From: Annona cherimola | Lineage: Eukaryota; Streptophyta; Magnoliopsida; Magnoliales; Annonaceae | DNA length: 64,000 nt | Assembly: GCA_030490835.1 (NCBI GenBank) | Contig: CM059971.1 | Location: 127,876,564-127,940,563, forward strand | Direction of reading: 5' to 3' | Shown here: positions 24,376 through 36,011 of the stretch, one piece after another | Layout: each line of letters begins with the position of its first letter | How positions within the stretch are numbered: the stretch's first letter is position 1 | Translations under genes and position numbers: made by a program | Notes under the pieces: generated by a model | Seen by the model: the letters and a program-made list of their open reading frames with translations, nothing else | What the model was told of the DNA's origin: nothing | Databases searched by the model: none

Positions 24376-25435
24376 GGGTGAATTGTAGCCCGTACATTTT
24401 GGGAGTGTTTGAGAATCCACAAAAAGAGGTGGAAAAAAAAAAACTTTGCAAAATAAAGCGAAATTCGGACAAGTACCCTTTAAAGAGAAATAGGAAAGAA
24501 TAAGTAATGTTTAATTAAAAAAAAGAATAGGTACTGCGAAATTATTATAAGTAGATTACATAAATCCGTATAGAAGGAGAGATCTAGGGATTACATGAAT
24601 ACGTATAAAGGAGGAGGAGTCCAATTAACGATGTGGTGGGCCACGATTCTACCAATTACCACTACATGCAATATGTGTTGAAAAAATATACAGCGCAATG
24701 GACGCTCCATCGTGACATTTAAAAGATTTAGAGTATGGCGTAACTTAATTTAATTAAATTAACTCAGCACAGTAATATTAATTATAACCTTAATCAGAAA
24801 TCTATATATGTATAAAAGTTAGTTGGATGAAACTTCTTCAACCAACCACTTGAATATTACCTTGAAATATAGACTGTTACTCATTACATTATCTCAATAA
24901 AATTCTCAACATCCATGAGATGTGTATTGGCCAATACTATATCTCATGCTTTAGTTTTAACTGCTTTCAATATTTAATTTAAACAGTTTTAATATTTTCC
25001 TCGCTATCTTTTTCCATCAATTTGTATTTAAATTTATTTTGCTGATGTCATTTATTTACCAAATTTTTAATCCAGAAATTTTCTACCAAATTACATATTT
25101 CCATCCAAATGCCCCCAAAAGGCTATTTGATTTTTCTAACTTTATATAGAGATCTGTGCCAACAGTAATATTATTCTAACCGATCCGATGACAATAACGT
25201 GTATTCTGGTGGAGCGCTTAGATGGTGTGTGAAGCGGGAAAGTAAATATTTTAAAAATTATATGAATAATATGAAATGACCGAAATAAAATTGAAATAAA
25301 TAAAATAATTATAAAAAATCGAAATTTAAGAATATGATTCCAAAGATGGGATTGTTAAATTATTTATGAAAAATGTACAGTAAAAAGTATAAAAGAGGAG
25401 AAAATCATGAAAAACCATTTAGTGGGATTACCAAA
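24376..25435. other. Intergenic, nothing recognised
   Basis: AT-rich with no open reading frames of note and no clear terminal repeats. Confidence 0.5.
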
Positions 25436-25750
25436 CATTGCCTAGCAACTCGAAATCCAGAGCAGGTCACGACAACCATACCAAATTCTGTCACGATTTT
25501 CCTGGAGCCGAAAGGTGTAAGCGCTGGCTAATCAGTGATTACTATGTCCGCACGCCAACGGAACCCAATCGTGCTGATTGGATTGCTGATGTGACGCACG
25601 CCAACCAGCTCGATTTCAAAAAACGTGCTGATTGGATTGCTGATGTGACGCACGCTGACTCTTGCTCTTTGTTGTGATGCATCGTATCAATATTCCACGG
25701 GCGGCCGCCATGGCTTCACGGCGCTTGTTGTGATGCATCGTATCAATATA
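25436..25750 (+). repeat. GC-richer patch with two internal tandem duplications
   Basis: CGTGCTGATTGGATTGCTGA plus 12 more bases occurs at 25570 and again at 25624 (period 54). TTGTTGTGATGCATCGTATC plus five bases occurs near 25669 and 25725 (period 56). An 79-codon plus-strand frame spans part of it (25438-25677) but is not recognised and is built partly of the repeat. Confidence 0.7.
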
Positions 25751-25891
25751 ATTTAATTATTTATAATTCTTTCAATACAAATCAAACATCGAATGATCTA
25801 AGTCAAGTAAAAAATTATAAAATATCTGTCACATAGAAAAGGTATGAAATAATTTTAACAGCATAGAATTACTTTGTTTTAGACTTATCTA

Positions 25892-26181
25892 GGGTGTGTT
25901 TGGTTGGAGGTAAAACTTTTTGATGAAAATTTTTCAGAGTAGAAGTTGAAGTTGATAGAAAATGATGTGATATGATAGGGGTAATAATGAGGTGTAAAGA
26001 GAATAAAGTTAAAATAGATAGGGTAGTTGTATGAGTATTTGTGTGGAAATGATTGAAAAGTAGGGTTGTTTATATAGGAAAATGTGAAAAAATAATTAAA
26101 AAATAAGGTAGTTATGGGAAGTAAAAGGTTTTTGATTGAAAAGTTTTCATTGACATATTTTGTGTGTAACCAAACACACCC
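25892..26181 (+). mobile_element. Tourist-like MITE, copy 1
   Basis: 290 bp with ends GGGTGTGTTTGGTTGGAGG and TAACCAAACACACCC, flanked by a 3-bp duplication CTA (25889-25891, 26182-26184). The TIR style and 3-bp duplication fit PIF/Harbinger (Tourist) elements. Same family as 30530, 35373 and 61808. Confidence 0.85.
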
Positions 26182-26370
26182 CTAGTTGGATATTTATAAT
26201 CTACAAATTTCATCGTTTAAATTATACTATTCATATCTTATTGATTAATATCTTCTGATTTTTTATATTCTTGCTACTAATGGTTGAAATTATATTCTAA
26301 ATTTATTAGACGATTTAATTTTTTAAAATAAATTAATATTTTTTTGATAGGCTTCATGCTCACTTACCAC

Positions 26371-27193
26371 TAGGGATGTCGATGGATCAAGCTGGATGTC
26401 GATGGATCAAGCTGGATGGGTTAGAGTTTAGTTCTAATTTTAATCAATTTAAAAAATTTCAATATTAATTCATTTATTAACTCATTTAAAAAAACATCAA
26501 TTCTAACCCATTTTCAAACCATTTAATAAATGAGTCGGCAGGATGTTAACATGTTTTAAAATCAAACTAATTTAAAATTCAGTATAAATTGTTTGTAATT
26601 ATCATTGTGAATTAATCTACATCGACATACATAGCTTGGTCTTCATCTAGAGAAAGGTAGCGATTGAACAAAACAAAGGGAAGATAAAGGAGGGAAAATA
26701 ATAGAAATAGAGAAGGGAGAGATGAAGGGAAAGACAAAAGAGATATGAAAAGGGAGATGATCGAAAACGAGAAGGAAGATAAAGAGAATGAGAGAGGAAA
26801 AAATGGAAGAAGAATCTTACTAGCGATAGGGATGACAATGGTAACTCTACAGCACAACAGTAGCGAAGACACTAAAGAATTATAGACAAAGAAATGAAAA
26901 TGAGGAAAATAAATAATAATAAATCAAATAGGAAAAATAGATTTAGGAAGTATATACACCCTTTTTAACATATTGTAAATGGGTTATGCTTAAATGAGTT
27001 AAATAAATTATTAAATGGATCGACATTTAAAAGGATTAAATGGGTTATTAAACAAGTTAATGGATTGTAAAATCTCAACCCTAACTGAGTTGGCAGGTCA
27101 TAAACTATTTATTATAAAATTCTAACCCAAATTCATTTATAAACAAGTTTGACAGGCAGATTAATGAGTTGGCTATGACTATTAATATCCTTA
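26371..27193 (+). mobile_element. hAT-like non-autonomous element
   Basis: Starts TAGGGATGTCGATGG (with a 20-bp internal tandem repeat) and ends ATTAATATCCTTA. The flanks CTTACCAC and CTTAGTAC agree at 6 of 8 positions, as expected for an aged 8-bp duplication. The interior has GGGTTA / TAACCC motifs and a purine-rich section (26640-26820). No transposase. Confidence 0.55.
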
Positions 27194-29841
27194 CTTAGTA
27201 CTTGCTCCCGAGAATTGCTATTAGAATGAAAAAATAAAATTTGTTAAGAAAGTAAAAAATAACATGATTGAATAGAAATAATAATTAGGACTAAGGTAAA
27301 TAAATTTAAAATAATAAAGATAATTATACAAAAATAAAATACGAAGATAGTAACAAAAAATATACTCCAAGTAATTTGTGTGAACAACACCAACCGCATG
27401 ATTGAATTTATCAGACTAGTGCTTCCGATGCTTACTAATCAATAGGTAAACGACTCTGACCAAGCATAATTCTGCACCTCTCGATGAGGGAAAAATGTGA
27501 TAGAGGGAGTTTAGATGCAAAAATACCAAGCACCAATGTTTAATGCTACAAAAATCCGCATAGTTAACCCTTCGTCATTTAAATCTGTCCTATCTTGAAG
27601 AAGTTTTTGAACAAAGAAATCTTCTATATTCTCAAGGGAAAATGCTCTTTTATGCATTAACTGAAGCTCTTTTTTGAGTTCTGCTAGAGGAGAAGAAGAC
27701 GGATGGGGGCAACTTGTTGGAGGCAAAGACAAAAGAGATGGGTGAGAGCGGCTAGCCAACGTCAATTAGGGTTCACTAGAATTTGACCAAGAGAGACAAA
27801 TAAGATAGCGAAATGGCGAAGGGCAAAGGAGAGAGGCAAGAGAACCATCTGCCTTAGTAAGTATTGACAGAAGTTTCATCCCTATTAGCATCGATTATTG
27901 TTCATAGGAAGAGGGTCATGCAAGAGAGGAAAGGAAGAGAGGACATCAATCAGGTTAGGGAGGCTTATGATTTTATTCAAATTTTAAATTTAGTCCCTTG
28001 GTAGGCCCTCATGCTTCTCTTTTTTTTTTTTGTATGGCAAGATCCAATGATCTATATTTTCACTATATCATCCCATCCAATGACTACCATATGACACTTC
28101 GCTTGGGCACATAAGATTGAAACTCATTTACGTATAGTATAAAGGACCATCTTAAAGAACCTATTTACGTATAGTATAAAGGACCATCTTAAAGAACCTA
28201 TTCGGAACTAGAATCAAAACCAAACCGACCTTTAAAAATATGATATTATAGGCCTTAAAACAACTGACTAAAAATACAGTAGCATATGAGTTTTTGAAAA
28301 TAGATTAAAAATAAAGTCTACTTTAAACTAGAACTACCCAACCCTAGTTACACCGTTATAGGAGGTGGGATTTGCATTAGATTAATTGGAAGTTGGAGCT
28401 CATAGCCACTCACTTCTGCATGCTATTGTTTCAACACATAATATAAATTTGTTAAATATAGATTTATAAATATTCGCATCACATGATAAGATAGGCCAAA
28501 GTAATTAAAATTATAAACTAACAAAATTAATTAAAACTGAACACTAACAAACTTTTAAAATAATAATTTTGTGATTGTAAAAATTTAATTTCATATATCA
28601 AATCATTGTTGAACGAAACCAGTCACTCGGTGCAACCTTATGAGTTTTCATCTAAGATTTTGCTTCAATTGAATTCAAGAGAAGTAATAATTTAATGTTG
28701 TTTGGTAATGAAGAAAAATGTAAAAAAATTCTATGAAGGAATTTTCAAAAGGCAGGAGTGTCATGCGATGTGAATCATGCGATAGAGTTAATTCTTATGA
28801 TATAGTTAATTATTATCATTAAAAATAAGAATAAAATAAAGAAGGTAGTTGTCTGAAAAATATGAAATAATGATTAAAAATATAAATAATAAAGGGTGTG
28901 TCTGGGTACATCTAAAATTTTTCAAACCAAAAGTGAGGGGGGAAAAATGAAGAATTCTTTTTTCCCTTTTCTTTGTTGCCAGTCGAAAAATGCATGGTAG
29001 CCATCTTATATAAGCCACTGGCCCCCGTATTTAAATTTTTTTCAACAGATTTAGATTTTTATATTTTCCTGTTCATTTAAATTAAATGTAAAAAGTTTTT
29101 AACAATTACTAATGTTCTACCAAAAAAAAAACTACTTTATTGCCAATGGATGGCGATATCAACAGCCACTTTATTATTCATAAAAAAAACAGCCACTTTA
29201 TTGGCAAATAAAATTTGTTCTAGTAAAAAAATATTTAAATTAAACTAACTTTTATATCATATAAATATATATAAATAATGATTACCATAGTAACTTAAAT
29301 GACTGTGTGATTGCCGATGGCCGTTACTGTGTATAAGAGTACTATTCAAGGTCAGAAGTTAGGAAATTGCCACTCTAGTTGTGCCCCGTCATTTGCGAGT
29401 CCATCCAAGAGTACTTTTCTCCGGGAAACCTCGATCGATGTAAATTGCATCGTACCCATTTGGATTTCTCAAAAAATTTCTGTATTCTTTTAAAATATAA
29501 GTCATGCGACTCATCAGGAAAAAAAAAAAGTCAATTAGCAAAATCATTTTTTCAACAGGTTAATAACGGTTGTATTAACAAAATAGTTACGAGAAGAATT
29601 TAAAGTGAAATATTATAAATATATGAGGAATTTATGAATTTATGAAACATTATCCGTATATAAGGAATTAAGGGCAAATATTATGGGCATGAGAGGAATT
29701 TTTCCAATATAATTTAAACATTTGATATTTAAAATTATAAACCATATATTAATATGATTTAAAAAGGTAAAATTCTAAAAACTAATTCATCACAACAAAT
29801 GACGTGCAATGCTTCCATCAAGATAAAACGATTATTACACC
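27194..29841. other. Long intergenic stretch with a 37-bp tandem duplication
   Basis: No gene is recognised. A minus-strand frame at 27511-27765 (84 codons) has no known product. TTTACGTATAGTATAAAGGA plus 17 bases is exactly tandemly repeated at 28127-28163 and 28164-28200. The remainder is AT-rich. Confidence 0.5.
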
Positions 29842-30119
29842 TTTATAAAACGTATAAATTCAAAGTTTCAAAATTTGTAAATCACACAAGCTGTTTAGAA
29901 TCTTAAAACACATGCAGTTAAAATTCTACTATAAAATTTTTTTGAAAATCAAGAACCGATGATTTTAAATATGAATGGTAATTGGTAAGAGCTCCACTTC
30001 TATGGAATTCTTTTTGTATGTGATTTTTTTCAATTTTAATATCTTGGTAATTGACATAAAATCTACTTTATTTATTTGTGTTCAGCGTCATTTATATTTG
30101 TATTCATTTCTGTACTTTG
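29842..30119 (+). repeat. Dispersed repeat, copy 2 (partner at 1-275)
   Basis: Matches the first 275 bases of the window with scattered changes and the same orientation. Homology stops near CTGTACTTT. Neither copy shows terminal inverted repeats within the visible part. Confidence 0.8.
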
Positions 30120-30529
30120 TGGCAACTAAATCCTCACACACTTGTACATTATGCTAACTCATATCACAACCACTTTAACCGCTTACTCCTTTCCATATCT
30201 ATGATTCACTAAAATCTCCCTAACATATTGGCCGCATTAACAAACAACCATGTTAATGGGTTCCTCCATTTCATATTTATCGGCCACATAAATAGGCAAT
30301 CTATGCTCCACTTATTCAATTTGAGGAGAAGGAGAAGAAGAAGAAAACACAATCCCACCAAAGATATAACTCTATCAATGCTGAAACTCTCTCTCTCCAT
30401 TATGCACCCCCTGTGCGTACCTTCTGGGGCAAACTCAGATGTGCATCTTCAATATTATTATGGAAACTCTTTGGTTCGTTGATTATTACTGTATATTTTA
30501 AATGATATTATACAGTGCAATCACTCCAA

Positions 30530-30803
30530 GGGTGTTTTTGGTTGGACACAAAAATATCAATTAAAACTTTTACTTTTCATAACTATCCTATTTTTTAATT
30601 ATTTTTCACATTTTTCTATACAAACAACTCTACTTTTCAATCATTTCCACACAACTATTTATATGATTAACTTATCTATTTTAACTTTATTCTTTTTCCA
30701 CATCATCATTATCACTATCATATCACATAATTTTCTATCAACTTAAAAGCTTTTACCTTGAAAATTTTTCATTAAAAAGTTTTATCTCCAACCAAACATA
30801 CTC
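30530..30803 (-). mobile_element. Tourist-like MITE, copy 2 (reverse orientation)
   Basis: Ends GGGTGTTTTTGGTTGG and CCAACCAAACATACTC. The interior matches copy 1 on the opposite strand. The flanking trinucleotides CAA and TAA are a probable decayed 3-bp duplication. Confidence 0.75.
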
Positions 30804-32848
30804 TAAATATCATATTAAAGCCAATCGCCGTTGAATCCCAAACAAAGGATTCAACCCCGGGGGAAGGGATCCCACCTGTAGTATAGATGCCCGGCAGGCG
30901 AGGATAGATGGGATTGCATACGAAATGCTGAGTAATAATTGATGAAAGAGTTAGGAAGTAAATCCGTATACATAATAAAGCGCCACGATTATAAATTTTT
31001 TTATTATTTTTAAAATCTTTCTTATAGATGGGTGAATCTCATTTAATTTAAGTCTTGCACCTTTGAAATTTGACTTTTTAAAAAAATTTATTTAGTATTT
31101 TTATTTATAAAAATCAGCAAAATGAGGATGAGGCGCGTGCATACGTGCTCATTATTGTTGATTTAAAAAAACAAATAAATTCAAAATTTTGAGAAATTAA
31201 AGTCCAGATGGGACTCACACATATAAAAAATTAAAATAAAAAATATTTTTGCGTATGAGAAACGGACCCTTTAATGAATAAAAATACATGAGTGTGAGCG
31301 TGGATGAAAGTTAGTAAAATCCAGATCTCGCTCGAGGGAAGAAGAGCATGAAGGTGGAATAGATTTTTCTGGGTAAACGAAGCAACAAAGCCCAGTACCC
31401 TGCCCAAGTGCAGTGGCAGTGGCACCCGGCACCGGATAGAAAAATCATGACTAACCATGTAGAATTTGGATGCTTAGATCATGAAATGAAAAAAAAGAGA
31501 ACCGAACCGAGCTCTGTATCCCATTAACTGGTAATTAATGACATTTGCATATTAAATATTATAAAATCCTCACTAACAATTTTAGAAGATATATTTGACC
31601 ACTCTTTGCAGATAGTTTCATGGTTAAAATCTCCATCTAATTCTAGTATTATAGAGAATTGATCCTAAGGCCTTCAGGTGCAGTTACGAGAACCCTTTTG
31701 ATTGGGGTTGACACTACAACCAATTTTCCTGCCCCTAAACCAATTTGGTTGGGATCCGAATTAGGAGAGTGGGAGTGGTACCGCTGAGGGTGTGGGCATG
31801 CATGATGCACGAGGGGCTGGGGTGAGGGGTGGGTGCATGGCGGGATAAGAGGAGGCTGACCTTAGCAAGTGGAACGTTGCGTGCCTCTCTCCGGCCATAA
31901 TCCCCATTCCCCGTTTCAATTGGTTGGCTTGCAATGAGATTTCTTCTGATGGGATTGTGAATCAAATTTTCCTTGCGGACAATATTTAGAGTTTCATGTT
32001 GTCGAAGGTAGAATACGTCAGGTATGGAACGTTGATAAGGAAGGATGCACCATCCTTCGACGTAAGAAAGCTTATGTAAACCAAAGAATACCAAAATTTA
32101 CATGAAAGAGAAAGGCTTAGGCGTTGGTGAGGCAGTAGACCGTATCACTATTCACACGTCCGGTCTAATTATTAAATACGGGATTGAGACACATGAGGAG
32201 AGTACTTAAGCTCATATTATTAATTGCCAAAACCAAGGTGACATTTGGTAATAAAAAGTGTGACATTCTGGAAAATGAAATATTTTGAAATTTTGGTGAT
32301 TGATAGAAAATAACATAAATAAAGTTAGAATAAATAGGGTTGTTAAAAGAAAAAATAATTAAAAAATAAAGCTAAAAGTGGAAAAATAGAAATTTTAGAT
32401 AATGTAATCATGCTTTGAAAAACATATGCTTGTGCAATTTCTTATGGAAAGTAATGATTAGGCATGGACATTACCAAACAACACCCTGCGATTCTGAGCT
32501 CACATAGATAAGCCGCCGGAGCAATTAATAATAGGTAGGCCTGCATTGCATGGAACTTGGTTCATTTCAAATACAATCCACCCATATTCGGTTTCACGTG
32601 TCACGGACTAGACCCAAAACCCAAATATGCATTAGCGTAACAATTTAATTATTATTATTATTATACCATTTTTTTAGATAAACATTTTGAAAAAGGGCGT
32701 ACGTTCTTAGATTGAGATTTTTTTATTTTTTATTTTTTAAAAAAAGACCATCTAAAAATCTCCTGGTTTTGGAGATAGCCATGCACATCTGCCAAACGTA
32801 CGACTTGGATGAATGACATCGAGGCGAGCGTGTACGTGTAAACAATCA
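30804..32848. other. Intergenic upstream of the BLUS1-like kinase
   Basis: No gene is recognised. A degenerate element-like block (32235-32495), beginning GACATTTGGTAA and ending TTACCAAACAACACC, resembles the Tourist-like group. A TCACGTGTCA motif at about 32594 is a possible G-box-like site for the kinase promoter, but this is only a motif match. Confidence 0.4.
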
Positions 32849-32857
32849 AATCCATAA

Positions 32858-32866
32858 CTATAAGAA
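32858..32866 (+). promoter_or_regulatory. TATA-like box of the BLUS1-like gene
   Basis: ACTATAAGA. A start about 30 bases downstream would give a 5' leader of roughly 160 bases containing the short uORF and the pyrimidine repeat. Confidence 0.4.
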
Positions 32867-32930
32867 GGTTATGAGAAAAAGGGGTTGTTCACTGTCACTG
32901 CACGAGTATCCCCGCAACCGAAAAAGACCC

Positions 32931-32954
32931 ATGCAATTTACGCCAATGCATTAA
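32931..32954 (+). promoter_or_regulatory. Seven-codon upstream ORF in the BLUS1-like leader
   Basis: ATG CAA TTT ACG CCA ATG CAT TAA, in a different frame from the kinase and ending about 95 bases before its ATG. If the leader begins near 32890, ribosomes would meet this ATG first, which could lower translation. Confidence 0.4.
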
Positions 32955-32988
32955 CCACCACCCTTCCTTCCCCGGCCCATCTCACAGC

Positions 32989-33024
32989 TCTCTCTCCCTC
33001 TCCCTCTCCCTCTCCCTCTCTCTC
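32989..33024 (+). repeat. (TCCCTC)n microsatellite in the kinase leader
   Basis: Pyrimidine-only hexamer repeat directly upstream of the start codon. Pyrimidine tracts of this kind are common in plant 5' leaders and argue that translation starts downstream, at 33050. Confidence 0.75.
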
Positions 33025-33049
33025 CGTTTTCCCGTCTTTCTCCCGCTCC

Positions 33050-34804
33050 ATGGCTGGACAAGGAAACAGATCCGGATCAGACAAATGGAAGAAGATCACC
33101 TCTTCTTACTACCCACTCGACCGGAGCTGCTACAAACTCCTCCACGAAATCGGCAGCGGCGTCAGTGCTGTGGTCTACAAGGCCGAGTGCCTGCCCCTCA
33201 ACTCATCCATCGTCGCCATCAAAACCATCGATCTGGAGCGCACGCGGGCCAACCTCGACGACGTCCGTCGAGAGGCCAAGGCTATGACTCTTCTCTCCCA
33301 CTCCAACATCCTCACAGCCCACTGCTCCTTCACTGTCGACAGCCACCTTTGGGTTGTCATGCCTTTCATGGAAGCCGGCTCCCTCTACTCCATCATCTCC
33401 ACCGCATTCCCCAATGGCCTTCCCGAGCCCTGCATCGCTATCATACTCAGGGAGACCCTCCTCGCTCTTCGCTATCTCCATGACCAAGGCCACTTGCACC
33501 GCGACATCAAAGCTGGCAACATCCTCCTCGACTCCGACGGCTCCGTCAAGCTAGCAGACTTTGGAGTCTCGGCATCCATCTACGAGCGATCATCTTCTTC
33601 TTCCTCCTCCAATTCCCTCTCCACCTCTTCCTTCTCTTTCTTCAACGAACTAGCTGGTACTCCTTACTGGATGGCGCCGGAGGTCATCCACTCTCATGTT
33701 GGCTACGGATTCAAGGCCGATATCTGGTCGTTTGGCATCACTGCCTTGGAGCTGGCACACGGCCGCCCGCCTCTCTCCCACCTTCCCCCATCCAAATCGC
33801 TAGTGCTGAGGATCACAAGTCGCCTGGGGCTCAACTACGAAGACGAGATGAGTAAGATGAGCAAGGAGGATAAGAAGACAAAGAAGAAATTTTCCAAGGC
33901 TTTCAAAGACATGGTGGGTTCTTGCCTCTCACAAGACCCGTCGAGGAGGCCTTCGGCGGATAAGTTGCTGAAGCATCCCTTCTTCAAGAGCTGTAAGTCC
34001 CCGGATTACCTTGTCCGGCACGTGCTAAGAGGCTTGCCAGTGGTGGAGGAAAGATTCAGAGATTTTTCTCGTCGTTCTCCTTGGTTGGGGATCCCAGAGG
34101 ACAAAGGAGAAGACGAAGACGGCGAGAACTCGTCGCCACCTATTAAGAACAGAAGGATTAGTGGGTGGAATTTTAATGAGGATGTGTTCGAGCTGGATCC
34201 CGTTTTCCCAGGTGGACACCCCAATGCAATTAGCTCTACGAAGAAAGTTTCCTCCATAAATGAGGAAGAAGGCAGCAGCACCCACCAAAATGGCTCTCCT
34301 CCCTCTTCTTCTTCCTCTTCAACATCAACTTGTTCGTCTTCTTCTTTTTATATGGAAGGAAGCAACGGGGGCCACGAAGAGAAGAGCAACCGTGGACCCG
34401 TTGATGGAAAGGCAGCAAAGACTACAAGGACAGAAAAAGATGAAGAAGCGTGCAAGGTGGAAGGCGGCGAAGCATGTTTGGTGCCAAAGGGGAGTACGAA
34501 CGCGACATCGGCGATGATTCCAAGTCTGCTCTCGCTGCTGAGCAGCTTGAGGTTGGAGCAGCAGATGGTGACGAATGTGCTGGAAGCATGCCGTGGCGGC
34601 GGAAGCATGGCGGGTGGCAGTAGTAATCAGAGGGAGCATGCGCTGGTGGAGGCGGCGAGGAAGCTTCAACAGATGGTGGATGCTCTCAACCAACAGCTAG
34701 AGCATGAGAAGTGCAAGAACGCTGCCCTGGAGCGACAAATACAGGCTCTGAAGCAAGGAACTGCATCAGAAGTCGATCGGAGTCAGGCCGCTAGCTGCAA
34801 TTAA
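33050..34804 (+). CDS. BLUS1: STE20-type protein kinase, BLUS1-like
   Basis: Intronless, 584 residues from MAGQGNRSG. The frame is open upstream to 32885 but has no ATG there. Kinase domain about 28-312: glycine loop [17 protein letters not shown] lysine K58, Glu75, HRD (150-152), DFG (170-172), GTPYWMAPE activation segment. The residues after HRD (IKAGNILL) and the SHLPPSKS stretch match Arabidopsis BLUS1 closely. A C-terminal NRRISGWNF motif (Ser371) corresponds, from memory, to the phototropin site Ser348 of Arabidopsis BLUS1. After an acidic and Ser-rich linker, a coiled-coil region occupies about 528-569. BLUS1 passes blue-light signals from phototropins to the plasma-membrane H+-ATPase in guard cells. 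The Ser-rich insert (181-196) in the activation region is longer than in Arabidopsis. GC content is much higher than the surroundings. Confidence 0.94.
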   Translation: MAGQGNRSGSDKWKKITSSYYPLDRSCYKLLHEIGSGVSAVVYKAECLPLNSSIVAIKTIDLERTRANLDDVRREAKAMTLLSHSNILTAHCSFTVDSHLWVVMPFMEAGSLYSIISTAFPNGLPEPCIAIILRETLLALRYLHDQGHLHRDIKAGNILLDSDGSVKLADFGVSASIYERSSSSSSSNSLSTSSFSFFNELAGTPYWMAPEVIHSHVGYGFKADIWSFGITALELAHGRPPLSHLPPSKSLVLRITSRLGLNYEDEMSKMSKEDKKTKKKFSKAFKDMVGSCLSQDPSRRPSADKLLKHPFFKSCKSPDYLVRHVLRGLPVVEERFRDFSRRSPWLGIPEDKGEDEDGENSSPPIKNRRISGWNFNEDVFELDPVFPGGHPNAISSTKKVSSINEEEGSSTHQNGSPPSSSSSSTSTCSSSSFYMEGSNGGHEEKSNRGPVDGKAAKTTRTEKDEEACKVEGGEACLVPKGSTNATSAMIPSLLSLLSSLRLEQQMVTNVLEACRGGGSMAGGSSNQREHALVEAARKLQQMVDALNQQLEHEKCKNAALERQIQALKQGTASEVDRSQAASCN

Positions 34805-35372
34805 GCTCGGCTAATTCCTCTACACACACGCGCATATACATATATATGCATTATCTCCATCATACATCGTCATGTATATTTATGTCTACGTATTCCACGA
34901 GTATCGTAATTTTTTTCTTTTCGTTTGTATTGTAGTTTATTGTCTCCCGTTTGATTTGCATGCATGGCCACCACAGCGATTCAGGAGCTATTTACAAGAG
35001 TCAATTCCCACGTCAACTACGGAATGGATTCGTGCATGGCCACCACAGCGAATTTCGTTTTGGAATAGCTTTTTTTTTTTTTGGTGGAATAGCTAATTTT
35101 TAAGTAGTGTAAATTATCTGTTCGGTCGCAGTAGATGTGTTTTATGCTACAGTTGATTATTATAAATATAAGTATATTTTTTGTCGTAGAGGGATTGACC
35201 ATGCTCACCTAGTGTCACCATGGAGTTGACCTACTTCGGACTCTGTTTTATGTAAAAAAACGTGGCATGACACACGTGTGACACTTTCATATGATCTACG
35301 CCCACCATAATCTACGCGTTCTCATTTGCCAATTCCCATGCGTTAACGACAGGCGCGGAATTTTAACGTCAA
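34805..35372. other. 3' flank of the kinase gene with a short direct repeat
   Basis: Includes the probable 3' UTR. GCATGGCCACCACAGCGA occurs twice about 73 bases apart (about 34962 and 35035), and TGGAATAGCT occurs twice around a poly(T) tract. No gene. Confidence 0.55.
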
Positions 35373-35662
35373 GAGTGTGTTTGTTTAGGGCAAAAAAGTG
35401 TCAACTAAAATTTTTCAATCTAAAATTTTTCACTTTTCATAACTATTTTATTTTTTAATTATTTTTTACATTTTTCTATACAAACTACTCTACTTTTCAA
35501 TCATTTCTATACATCTACCCATACAACTAACCTATCTATTTTAACTTTATTCTCTTTACTCCTCATCATTACTCCTATTATATCACATCATTTTCTATTG
35601 ATTTGACAACTTCTACTCAAGAAACTTTTCATCAAAAGTTTTACCTCCAACCAAACACACCC
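35373..35662 (-). mobile_element. Tourist-like MITE, copy 3 (reverse orientation)
   Basis: Ends GAGTGTGTTTG and CCAACCAAACACACCC, with an interior matching copies 1, 2 and 4. The flanks CAA and TAA are a decayed 3-bp duplication. Confidence 0.75.
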
Positions 35663-36011
35663 TAAATGTAACTGAGATGACAGAAGATTCCTGATCGGAC
35701 AACTCAGCTGTCTGTCTTCTCTGTTGATACAGGATAACCTAAATTACCAAATTTTTTTAAAAAAATAAGGGATGTACTTTGGGCACCTTTTGGTAACAGC
35801 GTATTTTGGTGAGGTTTTTTTTTATAAGTATTCATTTACATCATCTCAACAGTTATCACGGTAAAGTCCAAAGGAATTCTTACAATTTTTTTCTACACTC
35901 TATTCTACAAATATCTCAAATTTTCCTTAAAATTGTTTTTCCTAAAACTACCAACTAGTGGACGCTTACACGCTCCCAACAGGAGTGGGGAGAAATACGC
36001 TACTAACTCAG

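Noticed and set aside
27511..27765. Minus-strand 84-codon frame with an LKKELQLMHKRAF stretch
   Set aside because: No family recognised, no flanking exons, and it lies in intergenic repeat-like DNA.
32885..33049. N-terminal extension of the kinase
   Set aside because: The first codon would be TTG, there is no in-frame ATG, and the stretch contains a uORF and a pyrimidine microsatellite typical of a leader.
33085..34693. Several open frames overlapping the kinase on both strands (for example 33203-33499 minus and 34325-34693 minus)
   Set aside because: They are shadows of the GC-rich, strongly conserved kinase frame and have no recognisable products.
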